From Microbacterium terricola (GTDB lineage: Bacteria > Actinomycetota > Actinomycetes > Actinomycetales > Microbacteriaceae): a stretch of DNA of 64,000 bases. The translations under genes and the position numbers were made by a program. The notes below the pieces were generated by a model. That model had not been told where the DNA came from. It worked only from the letters and a program-made list of their open reading frames with translations, and did no database searches. Below, one piece after another: positions 9,926 to 16,971 of this stretch (positions within the stretch are counted from its first letter, which is position 1; every line of letters begins with the position of its first letter). The stretch spans positions 1,736,001-1,800,000 of the forward strand of contig NZ_AP027141.1 in assembly GCF_027943945.1 (NCBI RefSeq), written 5' to 3'.

Positions 9926-10434
9926 CGGCCTCCCTCCTCCCGCTGGGAGCGGATCACGAGCGGCACGATCAGCCAGAGCGTCACCAGCACGAGGGCGAGT
10001 GCGATGACCACGATCCACGCGGCGCCCGCATCGAGCACCACGTCGAACACGAAGGCGACGACGCCCACCACCAGCGCGGCGACGGTCGCGAGCGCGGTCA
10101 CGAGTGCCGCGTGCCCATAGGAGACGACGCGGGGCTTCAGGCGCTGCCGGAACAGCGCCCGGTGCAGGGCCACCGGCGCCAGGGCGACGATCGTGCTGAG
10201 GGCGGCGATAGTCACGAGGGTCAGGTACAACGTGCGCTGGCCCCCGTTCAGGTCTGCGAACGCCGGCTGGAATGCCAGGGCGAGGAGGAAGCCGGTGAGG
10301 ATCTGCGTGCCGGTCTGCAGGACCCGCAGCTCTTGCAGCACCTCGTTCCAGTTGCGGTCTGCGCGCTCCGCGGGGGTCTCGTCCCGGCCATCCGCGAAGT
10401 CGTCCAGCGGGTGCGTGTCGGGAGCGGGGGCCAT
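9922..10434 (-). CDS. DUF6328 family membrane protein
   Basis: A 170-residue protein with a soluble N-terminus of about 40 residues (NWNEVLQELRVLQTGTQILTG is the recognisable DUF6328 region, split here between amphipathic and membrane parts) and four hydrophobic helices. It lies at the inner membrane; function unknown. It is the first gene of a two-gene operon with the nitrilase homologue (4-base overlap). The ATG at 10434 has a GAGGAT -10-like box 6 bases upstream, so the mRNA may be leaderless. Confidence 0.8.
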   Translation of the reverse strand: MAPAPDTHPLDDFADGRDETPAERADRNWNEVLQELRVLQTGTQILTGFLLALAFQPAFADLNGGQRTLYLTLVTIAALSTIVALAPVALHRALFRQRLKPRVVSYGHAALVTALATVAALVVGVVAFVFDVVLDAGAAWIVVIALALVLVTLWLIVPLVIRSQREEGGR

Positions 10435-10507
10435 GCCCTCATCCTCGCGTCAGCGGCGCGCTCACGGCAAGCGCGCCCCGGTGGTCCGACCTGCTCCGAA
10501 GCCATGC

Positions 10508-10513
10508 TAGAGT
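10508..10513 (+). promoter_or_regulatory. -10 box of tRNA-fMet
   Basis: TAGAGT, placing transcription start a few bases before the tRNA 5' end at 10526. No clear -35 was recognised. Confidence 0.55.
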
Positions 10514-10525
10514 TGACTCTTGTGC

Positions 10526-10599
10526 CGCGGGGTGGAGCAGCTCGGTAGCTCGCTGGGCTCATAACCCAGAGGTCGCAGGTTCAAATCCTGTCCCCGCAA
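10526..10599 (+). tRNA. Initiator tRNA-fMet (CAT anticodon)
   Basis: A 74-base cloverleaf with anticodon CAT at 10560-10562. Features specific to the initiator tRNA are the unpaired C1:A72 at the top of the acceptor stem (C 10526, A 10598) and three consecutive G:C pairs in the anticodon stem (CTGGG with CCCAG). The T arm contains GGTTCAAATCC. No CCA is encoded: the sequence after the discriminator A is CAG. A strong terminator follows 8 bases later. Confidence 0.97.
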
Positions 10600-10606
10600 C
10601 AGAAAC

Positions 10607-10640
10607 GAAGAAGGCGTCCCCTCCGGGGGGCGCCTTCTTC
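10607..10640 (+). terminator. Intrinsic terminator of tRNA-fMet
   Basis: A 10-bp perfect stem (10607-10616 with 10631-10640) is extended inside by a C-rich/G-rich pairing, followed by TGTTG. The 3' strand carries CTTCTTCTGTT. Confidence 0.88.
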
Positions 10641-10668
10641 TGTTGTCGCGTGACCCGTTCTCCGCGGC

Positions 10669-11139
10669 TCAGTCCTCGTCCATGACCTCGCTCATCTCGC
10701 CGAGGAAGCGTGAGATCACCCGCAGCTCGTCCTCGCTGTAGGGCATCGTCATCGCGCGCATCCCCTTCAGGCGCTCGCCGAAATGGCGATAGAACGCCTC
10801 CCTGGACGTGTCGGTCAGCACGACGATCCGCGCCCGCCGGTCGATGGGATGCGGGCGGCGCTCGAGATGCCCGGATTGGGTCAGCCGGTCGAGCAGCTTC
10901 GTCGTCGACGCCGTCGAGATCCGCAGGTGGCGGGCCACCTCGTGGGGACTGACGGACTCGCCCCTGTTCTCGCGCATGATCAGCATCCGCAGCGCCGCGA
11001 CATCCGTCGCATTCATGTCCATGTCGCCCTTCATGCCGCTGTGCATGCGCTCCATGGCGTCGCTGAAGGCGCGCACGGCCCGCAGCACATCCATCACCGC
11101 GACCTCGTGCGGCGTCTGCGGTGACCAGCGTTCCGCCAC
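10669..11139 (-). CDS. MarR family regulator, likely carotenoid repressor
   Basis: A 156-residue winged-helix protein. The wHTH spans about residues 35-110: MNATDVAALRMLI, then VSPHEVARHLRISTASTTKLLDRL as the recognition region and RRPHPIDRRARIV as the wing. It is divergent from the carotenoid operon, the arrangement known for CrtR of Corynebacterium glutamicum, a MarR protein released by geranylgeranyl diphosphate. That makes it the likely local repressor, which is inference. I chose GTG 11139 because GAAGGGAG stands 7 bases upstream; an ATG at 11169 is in frame but has no ribosome site. The inverted repeat at 11184-11202 is the best candidate operator. Confidence 0.82.
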   Translation of the reverse strand: MAERWSPQTPHEVAVMDVLRAVRAFSDAMERMHSGMKGDMDMNATDVAALRMLIMRENRGESVSPHEVARHLRISTASTTKLLDRLTQSGHLERRPHPIDRRARIVVLTDTSREAFYRHFGERLKGMRAMTMPYSEDELRVISRFLGEMSEVMDED

Positions 11140-11183
11140 GTAGACACTCCCTTCAGTCCTCTGTATCATCGCCGATAATCAGA

Positions 11184-11202
11184 TTGCTAGATAAACTAGC
11201 GA
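11184..11202. promoter_or_regulatory. Candidate MarR operator between regulator and crt operon
   Basis: GCTAG-ATAAA-CTAGC is a perfect 5-bp inverted repeat, matching 6 of 7 when extended by 2 bases each side. It lies 13 bases before the idi start and is A/T-rich in an otherwise very GC-rich region, so binding here would block idi expression and possibly the regulator's own. Not tested. Confidence 0.55.
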
Positions 11203-11214
11203 TATTGGAGGATC

Positions 11215-11826
11215 ATGACCACCCCCCTGCTCGACACCGACCAGGTCGTTCTGCTCGACGACGAGGGCCGTGAGATCGGCTCAGCGCCGAAGGCGAGCAT
11301 CCACGGCACCGAGACGGCCCTGCATCTCGCGTTCTCCTGCCACGTCCTCGACGATCAGGGCCGTGTGCTCGTGACCCGCCGCGCGCTCGGCAAGACGACA
11401 TGGCCGGGCGTGTGGAGCAACTCGTTCTGCGGGCACCCGCGTCCGGCCGAGCCCCTGATCCAGGCGGTGCGCCGACGGGCCGAATACGAGCTCGGGCTCG
11501 AGCTCGACGACATCGAGCTCGCCCTCCCCCTCTTCCGGTACCGGGCCACCGACGCCAGCGGGATCGTGGAGCACGAGATCTGCCCCGTGTACATCGCGCG
11601 CACGCGCGCGCAGCCCGTGCTCAACCCGCTCGAGGTGGCCGAGTCCCGCTGGGTCGCCCCGGAGGACCTGGCCGCATCACTTCAGGCGACGCCGTGGGCG
11701 TTCAGTCCGTGGCTGGTGCTGCAGGCCAACCAGCTCCGACTCTTCGGCGCAGCGGACACCGGGGTGGACAACGGGGTGGACACCGGTGCCGACACCGGAA
11801 CGGACGGCGGGACGACCGCGCCATGA
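11215..11826 (+). CDS. idi: Isopentenyl-diphosphate delta-isomerase, type I
   Basis: Interconverts IPP and DMAPP, supplying the primer for prenyl chain growth. This is the Nudix-fold type I enzyme: ALHLAFSCHV holds metal-binding His, SNSFCGHP the catalytic Cys near residue 71, and EHEICPVY the catalytic Glu. The core ends near residue 180; the last 20 residues are an unusual Asp/Thr/Gly repeat (DTGVDNG, DTGADTG, DGG), probably disordered. It is the first gene of the carotenoid operon, with GGAGG upstream of ATG 11215. Its stop overlaps the crtE start by 4 bases. Confidence 0.95.
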   Translation: MTTPLLDTDQVVLLDDEGREIGSAPKASIHGTETALHLAFSCHVLDDQGRVLVTRRALGKTTWPGVWSNSFCGHPRPAEPLIQAVRRRAEYELGLELDDIELALPLFRYRATDASGIVEHEICPVYIARTRAQPVLNPLEVAESRWVAPEDLAASLQATPWAFSPWLVLQANQLRLFGAADTGVDNGVDTGADTGTDGGTTAP

Positions 11827-12902
11827 CGCAGACCCTCACCCGCACCTCCGACACAGCAGCGATCGACGAGGCCATCGACCACGCGCTGCGCAGGCTCGGT
11901 GATCGGGCCGTGCACGTGGGCGGCTCGCTGCCCGCGCTCGTCGCCGCCGCCGGCCGCGCTGCGGACGGAGGCAAGCGGCTGCGACCTGCGATCGTGCTCG
12001 GCGCCTTCCGCGCCTTCGACGGCCCCGCCGACCAGCTCGACTCCTGCATCGCGGTGGCGGCGGCGTTCGAGCTGCTGCACACCGCCTTCGTCGTGCACGA
12101 CGACGTGATCGACCACGACGTGGTGCGTCGCGGGCAGCCGAACGTCGCGGGGACGTTCCGGCAGCGCGCGGTCGTGCACGGTGCGGACAGCGCCGGCGCC
12201 GCGCTCCTCGGCGACGCCGCGGCGATCCTGGCCGGCGACCTCCTCATCCACGAGGCACTGCGCACCGTCGCGCTCATCGACGTCCGGCCCGCCGTGCGGG
12301 CGGCGCTCCACGATCTGATCGACGATGCCGTGCTGTTCTCCGCCGCCGGCGAGCTCGGCGATGTCGAGAACGCCGTCGGCGCGGACGTCCCCGACACCGA
12401 CCGCACCCTCACGGTCGCGCACGACAAGACGGCCGTGTACTCGTTCACCGCTCCCCTGTGCGCCGGCGCCCTGCTCGCCGGCGCGGACGCCTCCGCCCTG
12501 GCTGTGCTGGGCGGCATCGGCGCCGACCTCGGCCTCGCGTTCCAGCTCGTCGACGACCTGCTCGGGGCATTCGGCGCGGCCGAGCACACCGGACGCGAGC
12601 CGGGCGGCGACCTCCGTGAGGCCAAGCGCACACCGCTCGTCGCTCTGGCCCGCGACTCCGCGGAGTGGCCGCGCGTGACCGCGGCCATCGGCCTCGCGAG
12701 CACCGGACCCGTCGCGGTTCGCGAAGCGCAGCGCACCCTCGAGAGCAGCGGCGCCCGCTCCGGGGTCGTCAGCCTCGTGCGCGCGGCGCTCGACCGCATC
12801 CAGAGCACTGTGGACGATGCTGTGGGGGATGCCGCCCTGCCCCCTGCCGCAGGCGACCTGATCCGCCGACTCGCCGCCGGCATCGAGGAGCGCATGCCGT
12901 GA
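11823..12902 (+). CDS. crtE: Geranylgeranyl diphosphate synthase
   Basis: A 359-residue all-alpha trans-prenyltransferase that adds IPP to allylic diphosphates to make C20 GGPP. The first aspartate-rich motif is HDDVIDHD near residue 98, with the substrate-binding GGKRLRP near residue 49 and DKTAVYSF. The second motif reads VDDLLGAFG, where the last Asp is Gly; this variant is usual in actinobacterial CrtE/IdsA. ATG 11823 overlaps the idi stop (ATGA). It supplies two GGPP for CrtB and C5 units come from idi. Confidence 0.94.
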   Translation: MTQTLTRTSDTAAIDEAIDHALRRLGDRAVHVGGSLPALVAAAGRAADGGKRLRPAIVLGAFRAFDGPADQLDSCIAVAAAFELLHTAFVVHDDVIDHDVVRRGQPNVAGTFRQRAVVHGADSAGAALLGDAAAILAGDLLIHEALRTVALIDVRPAVRAALHDLIDDAVLFSAAGELGDVENAVGADVPDTDRTLTVAHDKTAVYSFTAPLCAGALLAGADASALAVLGGIGADLGLAFQLVDDLLGAFGAAEHTGREPGGDLREAKRTPLVALARDSAEWPRVTAAIGLASTGPVAVREAQRTLESSGARSGVVSLVRAALDRIQSTVDDAVGDAALPPAAGDLIRRLAAGIEERMP

Positions 12903-13780
12903 CCGATCAGCAGACCGGCTCCGCGCACGGACTGGCCCTCTACGACCGCACCGCGCGCGACGCCGCCGCCGTCGTCATCGAGGCGTACTCGACGTCGTTC
13001 GCGCTCGCCTGCCGCCTGCTCGGGCCGCGCGTGCGCCCGCACGTGCGGGCGATCTATGCGCTCGTGCGGGTCGCCGACGAGATCGTCGACGGGCCCGCGC
13101 TCGCGGCCGGCCTCAGCCCCGACGCCGAGCGCATCGTGCTCGACGAGCTCGAGGCGGAGACCCTCGCAGCGGTCCGCCGCGGCTTCAGCGCGAACCTCAT
13201 CGTCCATGCCTTCGCCCTCACCGCACGCGAGTGCGGCATCGGCCGCGAGCTGGTCGCGCCGTTCTTCGCGGCCATGCGCACCGATCTCACCGTCACCGCG
13301 CACGACGCGACCTCGCACGACGCGTACGTGTACGGCTCGGCCGAGGTCGTCGGCCTCATGTGCCTGCAGGCGTTCACCAACGCGGGGGCGCAGCATCCGG
13401 TCGAGCCGGCGCCGCACCTCGTCGACGGCGCGCGGCGTCTCGGGCGGGCGTTCCAGGACGTCAACTTCCTCCGCGACCTCGACCACGACAGCACCGAGCT
13501 CGGCCGCGACTACCTGCGGGTGGGCGAGGGCGCCGCGTCGCGCGAGGCCGTCCTCGACCGCATCGACGCCGACCTCGCCGCCGCCGCCGCGACCGTCGCG
13601 GATCTGCCGGACGACTGCCGCCGCGCCGTGACGGCCGCGCACGACCTGTTCGCCGAGCTGTCCGGTCGGCTGCGCCGCCAGAACGCGCCGTCGGGGCGTG
13701 TGCGGGTCCCCGACGCGGTGAAGGTCCGGCTCGCGGTGCGCGCCTGGCTGGGGTTCGCGCCGCGGAGCGCCAGGGCATGA
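12899..13780 (+). CDS. crtB: Phytoene synthase
   Basis: A 293-residue squalene/phytoene synthase that condenses two GGPP to 15-cis-phytoene. Asp-rich motif one is RVADEIVDG near residue 60 and motif two is FQDVNFLRDLDHD near residue 190, both needed for Mg-diphosphate binding; YSTSFALACRLL and RVRVPDAVKVRLA are also conserved. GTG 12899 overlaps the crtE stop (GTGA), and the gene overlaps crtI by 4 bases, so the whole set is translationally coupled. Confidence 0.95.
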   Translation: MTDQQTGSAHGLALYDRTARDAAAVVIEAYSTSFALACRLLGPRVRPHVRAIYALVRVADEIVDGPALAAGLSPDAERIVLDELEAETLAAVRRGFSANLIVHAFALTARECGIGRELVAPFFAAMRTDLTVTAHDATSHDAYVYGSAEVVGLMCLQAFTNAGAQHPVEPAPHLVDGARRLGRAFQDVNFLRDLDHDSTELGRDYLRVGEGAASREAVLDRIDADLAAAAATVADLPDDCRRAVTAAHDLFAELSGRLRRQNAPSGRVRVPDAVKVRLAVRAWLGFAPRSARA

Positions 13781-15339
13781 GCGAGCAGCGCACGGCCCTC
13801 GTCATCGGCGCGGGCATCTCCGGACTCGCGACCGCGGCGCTCCTCGCCCGCGACGGCTGGTCGGTGACGGTGCTGGAAGCGCGCGAGAGCATCGGCGGGC
13901 GCGCGGGCAGCTGGGAGCGGGACGGCTTCCGCTTCGACACCGGCCCCAGCTGGTACCTGATGCCCGAGGTGTTCGACCACTTCTTCGCGATGTTCGGCAC
14001 CACCGCGGCCGCCGAGCTCGACCTCGCACCACTCGACCCGGCCTACCGGGTGTACGCGGAAGGCACCGCCGATCCCGTCGACGTCCACGCGTCGAGGGAT
14101 GCCGCCACCGCCCTCTTCGAGAGCAGGGAGGCAGGCGCGGGCACCCGCCTCGCCCGCTATCTCGACTCGGCTCGGGAGGCGTACACACTGGCTGTGAACC
14201 GGTTCCTCTACGACACCTACGAGACCAGCGCCGGACTGCGCGATCCCGCGCTGCTGCGACACCTGCCGACCCTCGCACCGCTGCTCACGCGATCGCTCGA
14301 GCGGCATGTGTCGGCCCGGTTCCGCGATCCGGTGCTGCGGCAGCTGCTCGGCTACCCCGCGGTCTTCCTCGGCGGATCGCCCGATCGGGTGCCCGCGCTC
14401 TATCACCTGATGAGCCACCTCGACCTGGAGCAGGGCGTGCTCTACCCGCGCGGAGGCTTCACCGCGCTGATCCAGGCGATCGCCCGCCTGGCCGAGCGCA
14501 CCGGCGCGGTCGTGCGCACCGACGCCCCGGTGGCGGAGATCCTCGTCGCGGGCAGCCCCGCGACGGCGACCGGCGTGCGGCTGGCCTCGGGAGAGGTCCT
14601 CTCCGCCGATGTGGTGGTCTCCACCGCCGACCTGCACCACACCGAGACCGCTCTGCTCCCGAAGCAGCACCGCAGCCTCCCCGAGCGCTGGTGGCGTCGG
14701 CGCACGCCCTCGCCGGGCGCGCTGCTCCTCCTGCTCGGCGTCGAGGGCGAGCTGCCCGCGCTCTCCCACCACACGCTCGTGTTCTCCACGGACTGGAAGC
14801 GCAACTTCGACGACATCTTCGGCCGCGACTCCCGGATCCCCGATCCGGCGTCGCTGTACGTCTGCCGCCCGAGCGCGACCGACGCCACGGTCGCCCCGCC
14901 CGGGCACCAGAACCTGTTCGTGCTCGTGCCGATCCCGGCCGACCCGCAGCTCGGGCACGGCGGCACAGACGGCGCCGGCGACCCGCGCATCGAGGCCGCG
15001 GCCGACCGCGCGATCACGCAGATCGCGGACTGGTGCGGCATCCCCGACCTCGCCGACCGCATCGTGGTGCGCCGCACGATCGCGCCCGCCGACTTCGAAG
15101 CCGATCTCCATTCCTGGCGCGGCAGCTCGCTCGGCCTCGCGCACACCCTTGGGCAGAGCGCCATGTTCCGTCCGCGCAACGCTTCCCGGCGGGTCCGTTC
15201 CCTGCTCTATGCCGGCGGGTCCGCACTGCCCGGCATCGGCCTGCCGATGTGCCTGATCTCCGCCGAGCTCGTGCTCAAGCGTCTCCGCGGCGACCGCACG
15301 CCCGGGCCGCTGCCCGCACCCGCGGCGGTGAGCGCCTGA
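13777..15339 (+). CDS. crtI: Phytoene desaturase (lycopene-forming)
   Basis: A 520-residue FAD-dependent CrtI-type desaturase that converts phytoene to lycopene in four steps. The N-terminal dinucleotide fold is VIGAGISGLATAALLARDG, with GGRAGSWERDGFRFDTGPSWY following. The C-terminal FAD-contact region is YAGGSALPGIGLPMCL. Membrane-associated, acting on substrate in the bilayer. It is followed after 1 base by the first cyclase subunit gene. Confidence 0.95.
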   Translation: MSEQRTALVIGAGISGLATAALLARDGWSVTVLEARESIGGRAGSWERDGFRFDTGPSWYLMPEVFDHFFAMFGTTAAAELDLAPLDPAYRVYAEGTADPVDVHASRDAATALFESREAGAGTRLARYLDSAREAYTLAVNRFLYDTYETSAGLRDPALLRHLPTLAPLLTRSLERHVSARFRDPVLRQLLGYPAVFLGGSPDRVPALYHLMSHLDLEQGVLYPRGGFTALIQAIARLAERTGAVVRTDAPVAEILVAGSPATATGVRLASGEVLSADVVVSTADLHHTETALLPKQHRSLPERWWRRRTPSPGALLLLLGVEGELPALSHHTLVFSTDWKRNFDDIFGRDSRIPDPASLYVCRPSATDATVAPPGHQNLFVLVPIPADPQLGHGGTDGAGDPRIEAAADRAITQIADWCGIPDLADRIVVRRTIAPADFEADLHSWRGSSLGLAHTLGQSAMFRPRNASRRVRSLLYAGGSALPGIGLPMCLISAELVLKRLRGDRTPGPLPAPAAVSA

Positions 15340-15340
15340 C

Positions 15341-15691
15341 ATGGCGGGCGCCTACCTCATCGCGATCCTGCTCTCCTTCGCGGGGATGCTGGTGCTCGAC
15401 CTTCGGCTCGACCTCATCGCCCGCCGCTCCCCCGCCCGCACCGCCGTCGCCGTCGCCGTCGGCACGCTCGTCCTGCTCGTGTGGGACCTGACCGGCATCG
15501 CCGCGGGCATCTTCGTGCGCGGCGACAGCCCGCTGTTCGTCGGCGTGGACCTCGCCCCGCACCTTCCGCTGGAGGAGCCGGTGTTCCTGGCGTTCCTCTG
15601 CTACCTGGCGCTGGTGCTGTGGGCGGGGGCGGAGCGCCTCCGCGCCCGCCGGGAGAAGCAGGTCGCCGTCCGAGAGGAGACTGCGCCGTGA
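15341..15691 (+). CDS. crtYe: C50 carotenoid cyclase subunit CrtYe
   Basis: A 116-residue protein with three membrane helices, one half of the heterodimeric cyclase that closes the rings of C50 carotenoids (CrtYe/CrtYf, LbtA/LbtB). The conserved PxEE motif appears as LPLEEPVF near residue 78, after WDLTGIAAGIF. It sits between crtI and crtYf; the stop overlaps the crtYf GTG. Which ring type is formed (epsilon as in decaprenoxanthin, gamma as in sarcinaxanthin, beta as in C.p.450) cannot be read from sequence alone. Confidence 0.9.
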   Translation: MAGAYLIAILLSFAGMLVLDLRLDLIARRSPARTAVAVAVGTLVLLVWDLTGIAAGIFVRGDSPLFVGVDLAPHLPLEEPVFLAFLCYLALVLWAGAERLRARREKQVAVREETAP

Positions 15692-15990
15692 GCTATCCCC
15701 TGCTCGTCCTCCCCTTCCTCGCGCTGACGCTGGCGGCCACGGTCGCCACGGCACGGCGTCCCCGGTTCGGGCAGCGGATGATCTCGTCCGCGCTCGCGGC
15801 CATCGCACTGATGCTCCTCACCGCCGTGTTCGACAACCTGATGATCGCCGCCGACCTGTACTCGTACCCTGCGGAGCACCTGTCCGGGCTCCGCGTGGGA
15901 GCGGCTCCGCTCGAGGACTTCGCGTACCCCCTCTGCGCGGCCTTCCTCGTGCCGGCCGTCTGGACGCTGACCGAGCGGAAGCGCGCATGA
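15688..15990 (+). CDS. crtYf: C50 carotenoid cyclase subunit CrtYf
   Basis: A 100-residue, three-helix membrane protein, the partner of CrtYe. The PxED signature appears as PLEDFAYP near residue 75, the equivalent of PLEEP in the partner. The start GTG 15688 overlaps the crtYe stop (GTGA), which fits equal synthesis of two subunits of one complex. The stop overlaps the crtEb start. Confidence 0.89.
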   Translation: MSYPLLVLPFLALTLAATVATARRPRFGQRMISSALAAIALMLLTAVFDNLMIAADLYSYPAEHLSGLRVGAAPLEDFAYPLCAAFLVPAVWTLTERKRA

Positions 15991-16886
15991 CCCCCCGCGC
16001 CCTGAGGGCCGCCCGCGTCCAGCGCGTCGCACGCTCCCTCCTCATCGCCTCGCGGCCGGTGAGCTGGATCAACACCGCCTACCCGTTCGCCGCCGCCTAC
16101 CTCCTCACCACCCGCCAGGTCGACCTGACCCTGATCGTCGGCACCCTCTTCTTCCTGGTCCCCTACAACCTCGCGATGTACGGCATCAACGACGTGTTCG
16201 ACTACGAGTCCGACATCCGCAACCCCCGCAAGGGCGGTGCGCACGGCGCCGTCCTCGAGCCCGCCCTGCACCCCACCACTTTCTGGGCGGCAGGGCTGCT
16301 GAGCCTGCCGTTCGTCGCGTACCTGGTGCTGGTGGGGACGCCGGTCTCCTGGCTCGTCCTTGCCCTCAGCCTCTTCTTCGTCGTCGCCTACTCGGCGCCG
16401 CCCCTGCGGCTCAAGGAGGTGCCGTTCGCCGATTCGGCGACCAGCAGCATCCACTTCTTCTCGCCGGCCGTCTACGGCCTCGTGCTGGCGGGCGCGACAT
16501 GGACCTGGCAGCTCGCGGCGATCGTCGGCGCGTTCGCGCTCTGGGGCATCGCCTCGCACGCCTTCGGGGCGGTGCAGGACGTGGCTGCCGACCGTGCGGC
16601 CGGCATCGCCTCCATCGCGACGGCGCGCGGCGCGCGCTGGACGGTGTGGTTCGCCCTCGGCTGCTACGCCGCGGCCGGGCTCGCGATGCTCTTCACGACC
16701 TGGCCTGGCCCGCTCGCGGCCCTCGTCGCCCTGCTGTACATCGGCAACGTGTGGCCGTACCGGGATGTCGACGACGCGACGGCGACGCGAGCGACAGCAG
16801 GCTGGGGTCGCTTCCTCTGGATCAACCAGATCGCCGGCTTTGCCGTGACGGTGCTGCTGATCTGGTACGCGATCGCGACGGCGTGA
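15987..16886 (+). CDS. crtEb: Lycopene elongase (UbiA prenyltransferase)
   Basis: A 299-residue UbiA-family membrane prenyltransferase that adds two C5 units from DMAPP to lycopene, giving a C50 chain such as flavuxanthin before cyclisation. The first Asp-rich motif is NDVFDYESD near residue 71 and the second QDVAADRAAG near residue 193, both on the cytosolic face; about eight hydrophobic helices. Last gene of the operon, overlapping crtYf by 4 bases. Its presence with paired small cyclases marks the end product as a C50 rather than C40 carotenoid. Confidence 0.94.
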   Translation: MTPRALRAARVQRVARSLLIASRPVSWINTAYPFAAAYLLTTRQVDLTLIVGTLFFLVPYNLAMYGINDVFDYESDIRNPRKGGAHGAVLEPALHPTTFWAAGLLSLPFVAYLVLVGTPVSWLVLALSLFFVVAYSAPPLRLKEVPFADSATSSIHFFSPAVYGLVLAGATWTWQLAAIVGAFALWGIASHAFGAVQDVAADRAAGIASIATARGARWTVWFALGCYAAAGLAMLFTTWPGPLAALVALLYIGNVWPYRDVDDATATRATAGWGRFLWINQIAGFAVTVLLIWYAIATA

Positions 16887-16897
16887 TCCGCATCCCC

Positions 16898-16956
16898 GGC
16901 TGAACAGCCACCGGGCTGAACAGCCATCGGACTGAACAGCCCCCGGCTGATCAGCC
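16898..16956. repeat. Four palindromic 16-bp repeats after the crt operon
   Basis: CTGAACAGCC starts at 16900, 16916 and 16932, followed by CTGATCAGCC at 16947. With flanking GG the units read GGCTGAACAGCC, a near palindrome; the fourth, GGCTGATCAGCC, is a perfect 12-bp palindrome. The last two units merge with the terminator. Confidence 0.8.
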
Positions 16957-16966
16957 CGGGGGCTGT
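16936..16966. terminator. Bidirectional terminator, crt operon and UPF0182 gene
   Basis: An 11-bp stem ACAGCCCCCGG pairs with CCGGGGGCTGT around a self-complementary CTGATCAG centre. It lies between two convergent transcription units. There is no strong T tract on either side. Confidence 0.7.
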
Positions 16967-16971
16967 CGGGC

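Noticed and set aside
11139..11169. ATG 11169 as start of the MarR gene
   Set aside because: It lacks a ribosome site, while GTG 11139 has GAAGGGAG at 7 bases; the longer form would also reach the divergent promoter region.
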